Counted from the first letter of the stretch, positions 15,394 through 26,035 are shown. The stretch is 64,000 bases of DNA from Candidatus Vagococcus giribetii (GCF_017316185.1 NZ_JAFLVX010000021.1:30183-94182), one strand, 5' to 3'. The notes: a model not told the origin generated them from the sequence alone. Program-made: numbers and translations.

Positions 15394-18271
15394 AATCTTC
15401 TATAACTTTTATTAAAAATTCATACATATTCGATTCCACTGGGTTAGCTAATTTAAAGTCCATCTCTACAACATTTTTTAGTTTCCCATCTGTTGTTGGT
15501 TTTTGCTTTTGTTCAATGGTTTCTTTTATAGGCGTCATTTCACCTAGATAATAGAAATCAATTTCATTGTCTTTTTGACTATATTTTCGCTTGATAAATA
15601 GGTGAATGTGCCAATCATCCGGTTGTTTCAAGATTTCAACCTCTGGAGAATTAATCGTTCTTGGTGATTTTGTAAACCATCTAAACGTACTTTCATCTAA
15701 AAATTCATCTTCGTAGGCCATTAGAGACGCTTTGAAGTCTTTTCCTTTATCAAGCGTTACAAAAATAGTGAAATGATGATTACTAAATGTATAGCCACCA
15801 ATACCTTGTTCATTCTGTTTAAAGTCCATATTAAGTAAGCGCAAAGCATCTTTACGACGATATTTTTGATATATTTCTAAAGGCGTATGACCCATATACC
15901 GTTGAGACTTTACTAAACCAGTTTCAATGACATCTAGCATTAACCTATTAAAATAAGTATTGAGCCAGAATTGTTTCAACTTGTCTGTCACAACTAGACA
16001 ATCATCCTCTATTCGGAACAATTGTCCTGGCATATAATTTCTTTGCTGCACTGCTTCATAGAAAGATAGCGATAACACCTTAACTGTTGATTGGGCGTCA
16101 TCTTCTGTAAAATAAATGTCTTTTTCCTTAAACAACTGCTTCATTTCTTGATAAGACAACGTTTTTCTCTTTGTTTCAAAAAAGTGAGCTAATACGACTA
16201 ATTCATGAGGTCTAATTCCTGAAAGTAATTCCACAGATACGAACTTCAACGCTATCTCTTCCATTTCTGATAAACTTCCTTCAGCTTCACCAATACGTGT
16301 TAAAAATTGATAATAAGTCTTTTCTTTACCAATAATAATCAATGGGTCTAAACTTCCCTGCTCTTCAAAATTTAGTAATCCTGGCACATAATTTAACCGA
16401 TTTTTAAGAGCTATATAATGCTTCTTCAATTCAGCCATTGAATCCAATTTAGCTTGATCAATCGAGCTAAAGATACGCTCTTTTGCCACTTGTTCAAAAT
16501 TAATCGCCGATAAGCCTGACATATACGTCACATCTATCGTATCTCTTCTTAAATTACTTTTATTACGTGAGCTATCACCTGAGAGAGCCATTGGAATCAT
16601 GTAATTATTTTTGTAATTCCCAATAAAATCAATCACTGTCACAAATTCTTTTGAGTCATCTTTTCTTAGACCACGTCCCAATTGCTGGATGAAAATAATA
16701 CTGGATTCTGTATTTCGCAGCATAACAATTTGGTTAACTTTAGGAATATCAATTCCCTCATTAAAAATATCTACCGTAAATATATAATTAATCTTCCCCT
16801 CTTCTAAACGAGTTATTTCTAATTCCCGTTTATCTAAGTCATGGTCTCCAGTTAAATAAGAACTGGGTATTCCTTTCTTGTTAAACAAGTGAGATAACTC
16901 TTTGGCTTCTTCTTTGCGGCTACAAAAAACTAATCCCTTTGCTTGATTACCGTAGCAACCATAATAGTTAATCTTCTCAATCAAAAATGACACACGCTCT
17001 TGATTCACTAAATAGCTTAAATCAGAGGTTTCATTAATCATCAACCCATTTTTTTCGTAATCCGTCACACCAAAATAATGAAAGGGACAAAGTAAATCCT
17101 CTTCTAAAGCTTCTTGCAACCTTATCTCGTAAGCGACATGGTAATCAAATAATTCGAAAATATTAAATCCATCTGTTCTTTCTGGTGTGGCTGTCATTCC
17201 AAGTAAAAAATCAGGTTCAAAAAAATCAATTGTTTTCTGATAAGAAGCTGCTCCAGCTTTATGAACCTCATCAATTAAGACATAATCAAACGCTTTTGCC
17301 CCTAACTGCTCTTGGTAAGTGTCCTTTGAAACAGTTTGAATAGTTGCAAACAAGTACTTAGCTGTCATTTCCTTAGAGTTTCCTGATAAGATACCATAAT
17401 CACTATCAGGTCCTCCTAATATTTTTTTAAAAGAGGCCATTGCCTTTTTAAGAATTTGTTCTCTATGAACAATAAACAACATTCGCTTAGGTTTAAATTG
17501 ACGCGCATCAAAAGCTGCTAAATACGTTTTTCCTGTACCGGTTGCTGAGACAATCAATCCCCGTTTAGCTTTAGTTCCACGCAAATCTTTCAAATTTTTC
17601 AAAGCCACTTGCTGCATCTTATTTGGAACAATATAATCCTGTCTATCTTCATTCACCGTCATAGTCATTTGGTGAATCATCTGAACATTTATAACAGGTT
17701 GATAATATCTTTTAAACTCACAAATCCATTCATTTGTCAGTGGTGTGCTTTCTGCCCATTCTTCCTCTAAATGTGTGCGAATAGATGAAATCATTTCACC
17801 ATTATCATACGATGTTAACTTAACGTTCCACTCATAATTTTGCTTTAAAGCTGACATAGTTAAGTTAGAACTCCCAATAATAAAACTATGATGATCTTCC
17901 ATCTCAAACAAATAGCCTTTCGAATGAAATCCTTCTTTTTCCGAAATTCTAACTTCAACATTTGGTAAATTGACTAATGACTCAAACACCTCTGGTTGAT
18001 TAAACCCTAAATAAGTAGATGTTAGTATTTTCCCAGAAATACCTTTTTGTGCTAAATCTGCCAGCTGAGCTTTAATGGCATTTAAGCCACTTTGAGTGAT
18101 AAAAGCAACAGATATAAAGAATGAACGACATTGTTTAAAGTCATTCTGAAGAGTCGTCAGTAAAAAATCATGTTTCTTCGGGTTATTAATAATAAACTTT
18201 GGATTTAATTTATCACTTGGTGTGACTTGGTCTATAAATGCTTTTTTAAGTGCTAGCTCTAGCACATCCAT
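15392..18271 (-). CDS. PLD-nuclease / superfamily 2 helicase fusion with DUF3427-like C-terminus
   Basis: A 959-residue three-part protein. Residues about 30-190 are a phospholipase-D-like nuclease domain with one HxK motif (H116, K118) and GSSNLT (about 133-138). Residues about 215-600 form an SF2 helicase: Walker A ATGTGKT (243-249), DEVH (334-337), motif III GMTATPER, and motif VI QQLGRGLRK. The last 300 residues match the arrangement known as DUF3427. Such proteins are thought to act on DNA and are often found near defence or repair genes, but function is not established. The next gene upstream, separated by two bases, is a NUDIX hydrolase, so the two form an operon. The family pairing is common in Firmicutes to my knowledge. 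Confidence 0.88.
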   Translation of the reverse strand: MDVLELALKKAFIDQVTPSDKLNPKFIINNPKKHDFLLTTLQNDFKQCRSFFISVAFITQSGLNAIKAQLADLAQKGISGKILTSTYLGFNQPEVFESLVNLPNVEVRISEKEGFHSKGYLFEMEDHHSFIIGSSNLTMSALKQNYEWNVKLTSYDNGEMISSIRTHLEEEWAESTPLTNEWICEFKRYYQPVINVQMIHQMTMTVNEDRQDYIVPNKMQQVALKNLKDLRGTKAKRGLIVSATGTGKTYLAAFDARQFKPKRMLFIVHREQILKKAMASFKKILGGPDSDYGILSGNSKEMTAKYLFATIQTVSKDTYQEQLGAKAFDYVLIDEVHKAGAASYQKTIDFFEPDFLLGMTATPERTDGFNIFELFDYHVAYEIRLQEALEEDLLCPFHYFGVTDYEKNGLMINETSDLSYLVNQERVSFLIEKINYYGCYGNQAKGLVFCSRKEEAKELSHLFNKKGIPSSYLTGDHDLDKRELEITRLEEGKINYIFTVDIFNEGIDIPKVNQIVMLRNTESSIIFIQQLGRGLRKDDSKEFVTVIDFIGNYKNNYMIPMALSGDSSRNKSNLRRDTIDVTYMSGLSAINFEQVAKERIFSSIDQAKLDSMAELKKHYIALKNRLNYVPGLLNFEEQGSLDPLIIIGKEKTYYQFLTRIGEAEGSLSEMEEIALKFVSVELLSGIRPHELVVLAHFFETKRKTLSYQEMKQLFKEKDIYFTEDDAQSTVKVLSLSFYEAVQQRNYMPGQLFRIEDDCLVVTDKLKQFWLNTYFNRLMLDVIETGLVKSQRYMGHTPLEIYQKYRRKDALRLLNMDFKQNEQGIGGYTFSNHHFTIFVTLDKGKDFKASLMAYEDEFLDESTFRWFTKSPRTINSPEVEILKQPDDWHIHLFIKRKYSQKDNEIDFYYLGEMTPIKETIEQKQKPTTDGKLKNVVEMDFKLANPVESNMYEFLIKVIED

Positions 18272-18273
18272 AC

Positions 18274-18678
18274 TTATCCTCCTATTGCAGTTGCCTGTAA
18301 TTTCTCAACAGTTGGTATATCTGCTGGTGCCCATTCAAGAGATATTAATTCATCTCTACTTAACCATTTAGCTTGAAGATGCTCCGTTAATTTAGGTTTC
18401 CCTTGTTCCAAATAACAAATAAATGTTGTTAGATTAACGTAACCAAACTCATACTCATATCGGCAAAAAGCAAACTCTTCTTGCTCTATCTTTACAGTTA
18501 TTTTGAGTTCTTCATCTAATTCTCTTTCTAAAGCTTCAATTTTTGTTTCTCCTGCTTCAATTTTTCCACCGGGAAATTCCCACATTAAAGACAAAGCCTT
18601 CTCTGGTCCACGCTGACAACACAGGATTTTTCCATTTCTAACAATAACAGCTCCAACAACATGTATCTCTTTTTTCAT
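18274..18678 (-). CDS. NUDIX hydrolase (MutT/CTP pyrophosphohydrolase-like)
   Basis: A 134-residue protein with the NUDIX box GGKIEAGETKIEALERELDEEL, in which the Glu/Arg/Glu residues of GxxxxxExxxxxxxREUxEE are intact while the usual final Gly is Lys. The N-terminus HVVGAVIVRNGKILCCQRG resembles the (d)NTP pyrophosphatase MutT group that cleans oxidised or methylated nucleotides. It is the upstream member of a two-gene operon with the PLD-helicase gene, two bases apart. Its role there could be nucleotide sanitation or processing of a modified nucleotide. Confidence 0.9.
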   Translation of the reverse strand: MKKEIHVVGAVIVRNGKILCCQRGPEKALSLMWEFPGGKIEAGETKIEALERELDEELKITVKIEQEEFAFCRYEYEFGYVNLTTFICYLEQGKPKLTEHLQAKWLSRDELISLEWAPADIPTVEKLQATAIGG

Positions 18679-18762
18679 CTATATAGTACCTCTTGTTTTT
18701 TTATTCTTATACTTGTTAAGGATCCCATAAAAACTCAAGTTGTGCAATGATAGAATCCCTAT

Positions 18763-18785
18763 AAATAGTCAATAGTTTACTATTT
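18763..18785. promoter_or_regulatory. Inverted repeat upstream of the beta-glucoside promoter
   Basis: AAATAGT (18763-18769) and ACTATTT (18779-18785) form a perfect 7-bp inverted repeat with nine bases between, 27 bases upstream of the -35 box. That is the place where LicR-type PRD activators bind, so it is a good candidate site for the regulator encoded in the operon. Confidence 0.45.
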
Positions 18786-18811
18786 TCCGTAGTGCTAAGG
18801 AAAATTAAATT

Positions 18812-18840
18812 TTGATAAGAAAACGTTACCAACTTATAAT
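18812..18840 (+). promoter_or_regulatory. Promoter and overlapping cre site of the beta-glucoside operon
   Basis: TTGATA (18812-18817) and TATAAT (18835-18840) are separated by 17 bases. The spacer contains AAGAAAACGTTACCAA (18817-18832), which fits the CcpA consensus WTGNAANCGNWNNCWW with one mismatch. Binding of CcpA would block the promoter, so the operon should be shut off in glucose. Confidence 0.8.
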
Positions 18841-18852
18841 TGATTTAAATAA

Positions 18853-20304
<1,452 letters not shown>

Positions 20305-20317
20305 AGGAGAGATTACA

Positions 20318-20632
20318 ATGAAAAAAGTATTAATTATCTGTGCAGCAGGTATGTCATCTTCCATGATGGCATCAAAAACGACCAACTATTTTAAAGATAA
20401 AGGTCTAGAAATTTTTGTTGATGCTGTTTCAGCAACAGAAGGAGACAAAATGATTAAAAATAGTGATTTTGATTTATTTTTAATCAGCCCTCAAACAACG
20501 ATGTATTTTGATAAATTTAAAAAATTAGGCGATGGCGTTAATAAACCCGTTGTCAGTATTCCTTTCCCAGCATATGTCCCTATCCCTACTGGTATTCAAA
20601 AAATGGCAGAATTGATTGAAGAAAATATTTAA
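20318..20632 (+). CDS. PTS lactose/cellobiose-family IIB subunit
   Basis: A 104-residue soluble IIB protein. The start at MKKVLIICAAG (20318) has an AAGGAGAG site; upstream codons overlap the glycosidase gene. The phosphorylated Cys is residue 8 in IICAAGMSSS, the family signature, and the core continues with ISPQTTMYFDKF. It transfers phosphate from IIA to the sugar bound by IIC. Its start lies 14 bases after the glycosidase stop. Confidence 0.93.
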   Translation: MKKVLIICAAGMSSSMMASKTTNYFKDKGLEIFVDAVSATEGDKMIKNSDFDLFLISPQTTMYFDKFKKLGDGVNKPVVSIPFPAYVPIPTGIQKMAELIEENI

Positions 20633-20649
20633 AGATGGGAGTGTATCTG

Positions 20650-22647
20650 ATGAATCAAAAGGAATACAGCATAATGAAATCCCTATTGGAAAATCAAGGT
20701 ACATACATCACTAGTCAATCTCTAGCTACTGAGCTTTCTCTATCAGATAGAACCATACGAACCTACATCAAAAAAATGAATGACATCCTTAGTCATCAAG
20801 GAGCTATAATTCACTCAAAAACAGGATATGGCTATCAATTAGATATTTTGAACCGAGGTAAATTCGATCTATTTCTAAAGAGACAAACGGTCAAGCTTAC
20901 CTCTCTTCTAGAAACACCACAAATAATGGAAATCGAAGATCGACAGAATTACATTTTGAATAAATTACTCTTAGAAGATGCTATTTTAAATTTTGACGAA
21001 TTAGCCGAAAAATTATTTATTAGCCAATCCAGTGTCACAAAAGATGTTAATGAAATACGTGAGCGCCTCAAGCCTTATCATCTAACTGTTGTCTCAAAAA
21101 CAGGCGTTGGTTTTTGGATTGAGGGAGATGAACAAGAAAAAAGACATTTTATTATGGACACTTTCTTCGGTAAAAACTATAACAATCCTTTAAGAGAACA
21201 CATTGGAAACAGTGATTTATTTCAAGATATTTCCTTTGAAGAGCTGACTATCATCATTTTAGATGAAGCTCGAGAAGAACGACTAAAGATATCAGATATC
21301 ATTATTCAAAACCTTGTCTTACATTTATCTTTAGCAATAAAAAGAATTAGTGAAGGATTTGAATTAAAAGATTCTGGTATTCTCATCGATGATAACAACG
21401 TAGCTGAATATAAAGTCGCTAGTCACATCATAGAACGTGTCGAAAAGAATTTAGCTATCACATTTCCAAAAGAAGAGGTTGGTTACTTAACCCTGCATCT
21501 CATGGCAAAATCCAATAATAAAAATAGTCAACGTGATACGGAATTAAGTGACCATCTCGTTTATGTTCTTCAACATATGTCTCAACAGTTAAATGTCAAT
21601 TTAGTTGATGATTATCAATTATTTAATGGCTTACTGGAACATTTAAAACCAATGCTTGTCAGATTAGAACAAGGAATCATTTTAAAAAATCCTTTAAAAA
21701 AGACTATTCGTTCCAATTTTCCTGAAGCTTTCGATCTCACAAAAAAATACCTTAGTCAATTACCTGAGCTACAGCCCTATCTAATCAATGAAGACGAGTG
21801 GTCCTATTTATCGCTTCATGTTATGGCTGCTCTTGAAAAGGCTAAAAATACTCGTAAACTTCAAGTTCTTATTATTTGTGCTACAGGATATGGTAGTGCT
21901 CAACTATTAAGAAATCGTGTAACTAATGAATTTGGGAGCTACATTAATGTTGTCGATGTCTTAGGTTATTACGAACTAAATGAAACAAGCTTAAAAAATA
22001 TTGATTTGATTATTTCTTCCATCAATTTGTCTTCTGTTCTCTTTAAGGTACCTATGGTTCACGTCAGCGTGTTTCTCAACACACAAGATATCCACCTAAT
22101 CAAAAAAGAGATCAATCAAATAGGACAACTTGAAATGAAGGACCAGCCAAAAAAACAATACAACCAAAAAAACAGTGGTCGTCAATACATTGAAGAGCAC
22201 CTGACGTCTGATCACTTCATCATTTATGATGTACCACCTACTAAAGAACGACTTATTTCAGAACTACTTACTCGTTTAAGTAGTGGTGAAGACCCTCACT
22301 ACATCAAAAAAATGACTACTCAAATTCAACAACGTGAGTCTATGGGAGAAATCGTCTTTAGTGACACAATTGTCGTTCCACACCCCGCACAGCCAATAGG
22401 TATTACCACAAAAATGGCTGTAGCTGTTGTGCCGGAAGGTATGGTTTGGGATCATGAAAAACACATTAAGTTCATTTTTCTCATTTCACCTTCTTTCATT
22501 GAAAATGAAGGTATCACCCACTTAACCAAAGCCATCGTCAGACTTGTAGACGATATTGAAACACAAGAACAGATTTTATCTAACATTACATTTAACAATT
22601 TTCGCAACCATTTTATCAAAATAACAAATCAGGAGGAGGCAGATTAA
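20650..22647 (+). CDS. PRD-containing transcriptional activator (LicR/MtlR-like) with IIB- and IIA-like domains
   Basis: A 665-residue regulator. Domain order: N-terminal HTH_11-type winged helix (QSLATELSLSDRTIRTYIKKMN), a second HTH (FDELAEKLFISQSSVTKDVNEI), PRD1 and PRD2 (HLSLAIKRI..., YLTLHLMAKS, EWSYLSLHVMAALEKA), a IIB-like domain with ICATGYGSAQLL and a IIA-like domain with the VVPHP histidine. The architecture is that of MtlR/LicR activators, whose activity is set by HPr and EII phosphorylation. The start MNQKEYSIM (20650) was preferred over the upstream MGVYL. Its gene is inside the operon, between IIB and IIA, so it is autoregulated. Confidence 0.92.
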   Translation: MNQKEYSIMKSLLENQGTYITSQSLATELSLSDRTIRTYIKKMNDILSHQGAIIHSKTGYGYQLDILNRGKFDLFLKRQTVKLTSLLETPQIMEIEDRQNYILNKLLLEDAILNFDELAEKLFISQSSVTKDVNEIRERLKPYHLTVVSKTGVGFWIEGDEQEKRHFIMDTFFGKNYNNPLREHIGNSDLFQDISFEELTIIILDEAREERLKISDIIIQNLVLHLSLAIKRISEGFELKDSGILIDDNNVAEYKVASHIIERVEKNLAITFPKEEVGYLTLHLMAKSNNKNSQRDTELSDHLVYVLQHMSQQLNVNLVDDYQLFNGLLEHLKPMLVRLEQGIILKNPLKKTIRSNFPEAFDLTKKYLSQLPELQPYLINEDEWSYLSLHVMAALEKAKNTRKLQVLIICATGYGSAQLLRNRVTNEFGSYINVVDVLGYYELNETSLKNIDLIISSINLSSVLFKVPMVHVSVFLNTQDIHLIKKEINQIGQLEMKDQPKKQYNQKNSGRQYIEEHLTSDHFIIYDVPPTKERLISELLTRLSSGEDPHYIKKMTTQIQQRESMGEIVFSDTIVVPHPAQPIGITTKMAVAVVPEGMVWDHEKHIKFIFLISPSFIENEGITHLTKAIVRLVDDIETQEQILSNITFNNFRNHFIKITNQEEAD

Positions 22648-22962
22648 ATGGAAAACACAGAAGAGTTACAAGTAGTCGCATTTGAAATCATTCTACATAG
22701 CGGCAATGCACGTACAAGCATTCACAAAGCTTTCTCTTTTATGAGAAATAAAGAATTTATCGAAGCCGAAGCAATGTTAGATGAAGCTAATAACAGTATT
22801 TTAGTGGCTCATCAATCTCAAACTAAACTATTAAAAGACTATGCGAATGGTAAAAAAATAGAAATGGAGATCATCATGGTTCACGCTCAAGACCACTTAA
22901 TGACTACTATGACATTACTAGAAGTAGCTAAAGAAATGGCATTTTTATACAAAGAAAGATAA
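22648..22962 (+). CDS. PTS lactose/cellobiose-family IIA subunit
   Basis: A 104-residue all-helical IIA protein. The phosphorylated His is residue 79 in MVHAQDHLMT, the hallmark of the Lac family, with LHSGNARTSIHKAF near the N-terminus. It accepts phosphate from HPr and passes it to IIB. Its ATG directly follows the regulator stop, so expression is coupled. Confidence 0.94.
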   Translation: MENTEELQVVAFEIILHSGNARTSIHKAFSFMRNKEFIEAEAMLDEANNSILVAHQSQTKLLKDYANGKKIEMEIIMVHAQDHLMTTMTLLEVAKEMAFLYKER

Positions 22963-22980
22963 CAGAAAGGAGAAAAAACT

Positions 22981-23472
22981 TTGAACAAAGCAGCTGAGGT
23001 CAATAAAAATAAGCTAAGTATCAAGGTCATGTACTACAATCGTTTTTTAATGGTCCGCTACTTTACGGCCACGTTTTTCTTCGCTAATCTCAACTGGTTA
23101 GCATTCATGATTTATAAGCAATCAATTGGTTGGCTTATTCCAATGTCTTTAATGCTTCTACAGCTTCTACCTATAGCTGAGCAAATCAAACTTTACCGAA
23201 AACCAACTAATGAAACACCACGTACCAAACAATATTACTACCTGCAATTAGCTGTTAATATTCTGCTGATTGTCAGTATCTTTACTCCAGCATATAATCA
23301 TTTATTCTTTTTTATGAATCAAAATCAAACAGGAAAAACAGTTACCTTGCTCTTTTTGCTAATTGGTTGTCTACTAGCCATTAGCGTTATTCGTAGACTT
23401 AATAAAATAGAAAGCAACACCGACAAACAATATCATCGTGTTAAACAATATGAAAAAATCTTAGGAGTTTAA
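22981..23472 (+). CDS. Membrane protein of the beta-glucoside operon, function unknown
   Basis: A 163-residue protein with four likely hydrophobic helices (YFTATFFFANLNWLAFMIY, IGWLIPMSLMLLQLLPI, LAVNILLIVSIFT, VTLLFLLIGCLLAISVI) and a basic C-terminal tail. The start codon is TTG after AGAAAGGAG, and the N-terminus is positively charged. I know no family function. Its place between IIA and IIC genes is fixed, with 15-18 base gaps, so it is part of the sugar-uptake unit and may assist the IIC or a phosphosugar-related step. Confidence 0.82.
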   Translation: MNKAAEVNKNKLSIKVMYYNRFLMVRYFTATFFFANLNWLAFMIYKQSIGWLIPMSLMLLQLLPIAEQIKLYRKPTNETPRTKQYYYLQLAVNILLIVSIFTPAYNHLFFFMNQNQTGKTVTLLFLLIGCLLAISVIRRLNKIESNTDKQYHRVKQYEKILGV

Positions 23473-23487
23473 GAAAGGAGTAACACA

Positions 23488-24828
23488 ATGTTTAATTTTC
23501 TGCAAAAATACTTAATGGGGCCTATGGGGAAAGTCGCACAATTCAAAGTCGTTAGAGCTGTTATGGCCGCTGGGATGGCTTCGATTCCCTTTACAATTGT
23601 TGGTTCAATGTTCCTCGTTTTAAATATCTTACCTCTGCCGTTTCCGGCTTTAGAAGGTCTGTTTAATGCTACTTTCTTCAAAATAAGTGATTTATACATG
23701 ATTGCTAATACCATGACTATGGGAATTTTATCCGTTTATTTTGCTATTGTTTTTGCTTATGAATTAACTTCCATTGAAAGAGATGAACAAGAAGTAGATG
23801 TTAACCCATTAACAGGTGCATTACTTTCTGTCTTTGCCTTTTTCATGTGTATCCCTGAATTAGTTATGTCAGATGGAAAAATCACCTTATTAAGAAGTAT
23901 CACAGAATCAGAAACAGTGGTTAATGGTATCAGAATGGGCGGTTTCGTTGATCGTTTGGGAACTTCTGGTATCTTTACTGGTATTATTATGTCTTTTATC
24001 GCCGTTGAACTCTACGTCCTATGTGTTAAGAAAAAATGGGTCATTAAAATGCCAGAAGTGGTACCACCAGGTGTTTCACGTTCCTTTACAGCTTTAATCC
24101 CAACATTTGTTATCGCTTTTGCTGTGATGATAATAAACGGTACTTTAGTTGCTTTAGGAACAGATATCTTTAAAATCATTTCAATCCCATTTAGTTTCGT
24201 TACCAATATAACTAATACTTGGTTAGGGGTTATGGTAATTTACTTCTTAATTCATGCCTTATGGATTGTAGGTATCCACGGTGCCAATATCATTACATCA
24301 TTCTTAACACCTATTGTACTTGCTAATATGGCTGCTAACGCTAATGGTGCTGCAATTCCTTTAGCAGGTGAATTCAATAACGCTTATGTAACTGTAGGAG
24401 GTTCTGGTGCAACTCTTGGCCTAGTTATTTTCATTGCATTCCTTGCTAAATCTGATCAATTACGTGTTTTAGGAAAAGCGTCTCTTGTACCAGGTCTCTT
24501 TAATATTAATGAGCCAATTATTTTCGGTATGCCGATTGTTTACAACCCATACCTTGCCATTCCATTCTTCCTAGCACCTATGGCTTCTGCTTCATTAGCT
24601 TATTTTGCCATTAAGCTAGAAATTGTTAAGCCTGTGATAGCTCAAATGCCTTGGCCATCTCCAGTAGGTATTGGTGCTTTCATTGGTAGTGGTGGTGACT
24701 GGAAAGCTGCAGTTTTAGCTATTCTTTGCGCTGTGTTAGCCTTTGCTATTTGGTTCCCATTCATCAAATTCTATGACAGCAAACTACTTAAAGAAGAACA
24801 AGAAAAAGCTGCTGAATTAGCTGCATAA
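23488..24828 (+). CDS. PTS cellobiose-type IIC permease
   Basis: A 446-residue multi-pass permease of the lactose/cellobiose/N,N'-diacetylchitobiose family. Hydrophobic segments alternate through the whole length. NEPIIFGMPIVYNPYLAIPFF is the substrate-binding signature near the loop with the conserved Glu, and WIVGIHGANII is the second family motif. It carries the beta-glucoside through the membrane while IIB phosphorylates it. Last gene of the operon, ending at a strong terminator. The substrate, cellobiose or an aryl-glucoside, is inferred from the GH1 partner. Confidence 0.93.
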   Translation: MFNFLQKYLMGPMGKVAQFKVVRAVMAAGMASIPFTIVGSMFLVLNILPLPFPALEGLFNATFFKISDLYMIANTMTMGILSVYFAIVFAYELTSIERDEQEVDVNPLTGALLSVFAFFMCIPELVMSDGKITLLRSITESETVVNGIRMGGFVDRLGTSGIFTGIIMSFIAVELYVLCVKKKWVIKMPEVVPPGVSRSFTALIPTFVIAFAVMIINGTLVALGTDIFKIISIPFSFVTNITNTWLGVMVIYFLIHALWIVGIHGANIITSFLTPIVLANMAANANGAAIPLAGEFNNAYVTVGGSGATLGLVIFIAFLAKSDQLRVLGKASLVPGLFNINEPIIFGMPIVYNPYLAIPFFLAPMASASLAYFAIKLEIVKPVIAQMPWPSPVGIGAFIGSGGDWKAAVLAILCAVLAFAIWFPFIKFYDSKLLKEEQEKAAELAA

Positions 24829-24834
24829 TAATAG

Positions 24835-24868
24835 AAAAGACACTTCCAAAACCGGAAGTGTCTTTTCT
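24835..24868. terminator. Terminator after the PTS operon (probably bidirectional)
   Basis: AAAAGACACTTCC / GGAAGTGTCTTTT, 13-bp stem with a six-base loop; T-rich on the plus strand and A/T-rich on the other, so it may also end the nitroreductase transcript. Confidence 0.87.
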
Positions 24869-24889
24869 TATTTTTTCGTTTCCATCCCA

Positions 24890-25528
24890 CTACTTAAACG
24901 TCGTAATTTTATCAGCAGATACTCTAACTGACTCATAGCCAGCTTCTTTTTCTTTACCAATCGAAACTATCATCACTGGTACGTAACGCTCTTTATCTAA
25001 GCCAAACGCTTCGGCTAACTGATCTTCCTCAAATCCCCCAATTGGGTTTGTTTCATACCCATGAGCACGTGCCACTAACATAAACTGCATAGCCACTAAA
25101 CTAGTATCAATTTTGATGACGTCATTCATTTTAGACTCAGAAAAACTCTCGTAATAAGGAATAATCGTTGCTAGTTGCTCATCTCTAACTTCTTTAGGCA
25201 TTTTGCCTTCAGCAACAGCTTGATCATAGATCTCTTCTCCTAATTCATAACATTTTCTATCGCCAAATAACAATACCATTGCAGATGACGTATCATTTTG
25301 TAGCTTGTTAAAACGAATCAATGGTTTCAACTTACTTTTTTCCTCATCACTTTCCACAACAACAAAGCGCCATGGTTGCATGTTTACAGAAGAAGGTGCT
25401 GTAGTTGCTTCTTGAATCATTTCTAACATTTCTTCCTGTGATATCTTATAAGTCTCATCATAGTGACGGACTGATTTTCTTCCAAATGTAATAGCTGAAA
25501 AATCGTTATTGCTTATATTTTTTGACAT
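24890..25528 (-). CDS. Nitroreductase-family protein (FMN-dependent)
   Basis: A 212-residue protein with the nitroreductase signature RKSVRHYDE near the N-terminus, TTAPSSVNMQPWRFVVVE (FMN-binding) and GGFEEDQLAEAFGL further on. Such enzymes reduce nitro compounds or quinones with NAD(P)H. It lies 16 bases downstream of a MarR-type gene in the same operon, with a palindromic operator ahead. This is a common stress-inducible pair in Lactobacillales. Confidence 0.92.
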   Translation of the reverse strand: MSKNISNNDFSAITFGRKSVRHYDETYKISQEEMLEMIQEATTAPSSVNMQPWRFVVVESDEEKSKLKPLIRFNKLQNDTSSAMVLLFGDRKCYELGEEIYDQAVAEGKMPKEVRDEQLATIIPYYESFSESKMNDVIKIDTSLVAMQFMLVARAHGYETNPIGGFEEDQLAEAFGLDKERYVPVMIVSIGKEKEAGYESVRVSADKITTFK

Positions 25529-25544
25529 ATCTATTCCTCTTTCA

Positions 25545-25946
25545 TCAAACTAAGTTAGTTAATAGTTCTAATAATGTTTTTTCTTCTTGCTCCGTTAAAC
25601 CAAGGTCAAATTTCTTTTCTGCCTTATGTTTAGCATCACACGTTTCTAGAGATTGTAAGGCACTATCTGTAATAGTAACCATCACTTCTCGATTATTCTC
25701 TTTATTTCGCTCACGTGTCACATAATTCTTTTCTTCTAAGATCTTTAAATGCCTAGTGACTGCTGCGCTATCAATCTTTAAAGCCGTTTGAATGAGCGAT
25801 TGAGAACAAGGTGCATTCTCTCTTAGCACCTGCATTAACTCGTAACGCGTGATACTAAAACCTGTCTGCTCTTCAAATTTAGTCATCATTTCTTGATTAG
25901 CTAATTTCAATTGATATAGTAATTTACTCGTTTCTCGTAAGTCCAT
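25545..25946 (-). CDS. MarR-family transcriptional regulator
   Basis: A 133-residue regulator. The start at 25946 (MDLRETSKLLYQLK) follows GGGAGAG; the open frame extends further upstream over the operator. The winged HTH is CSQSLIQTALKIDSAAVTRHLKILEEKNYVTRERNKENNREVMVTIT. A Cys near the HTH (APCSQS) could be a redox sensor of the OhrR/MhqR kind. It is first in a two-gene operon with the nitroreductase and likely represses it through the adjacent palindrome. Confidence 0.93.
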   Translation of the reverse strand: MDLRETSKLLYQLKLANQEMMTKFEEQTGFSITRYELMQVLRENAPCSQSLIQTALKIDSAAVTRHLKILEEKNYVTRERNKENNREVMVTITDSALQSLETCDAKHKAEKKFDLGLTEQEEKTLLELLTNLV

Positions 25947-25977
25947 CTCTCTCCCTCTCTTTATATGACAAATCAAC

Positions 25978-25993
25978 AGTTGACTAGTCAACT
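25978..25993. promoter_or_regulatory. Palindromic operator of the MarR-nitroreductase operon
   Basis: AGTTGACTAGTCAACT is a perfect 16-base palindrome, 32 bases ahead of the MarR ATG. The TTGACT it contains can act as the -35 box (17 bases to TCATAT on the minus strand), so a bound regulator would block RNA polymerase. Its TTGA-N4-TCAA core is typical of MarR boxes. Confidence 0.72.
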
Positions 25994-26035
25994 ATAAACG
26001 TAAAGCTTACTTAAAGAAAGTAATTTGCTCAAAAC

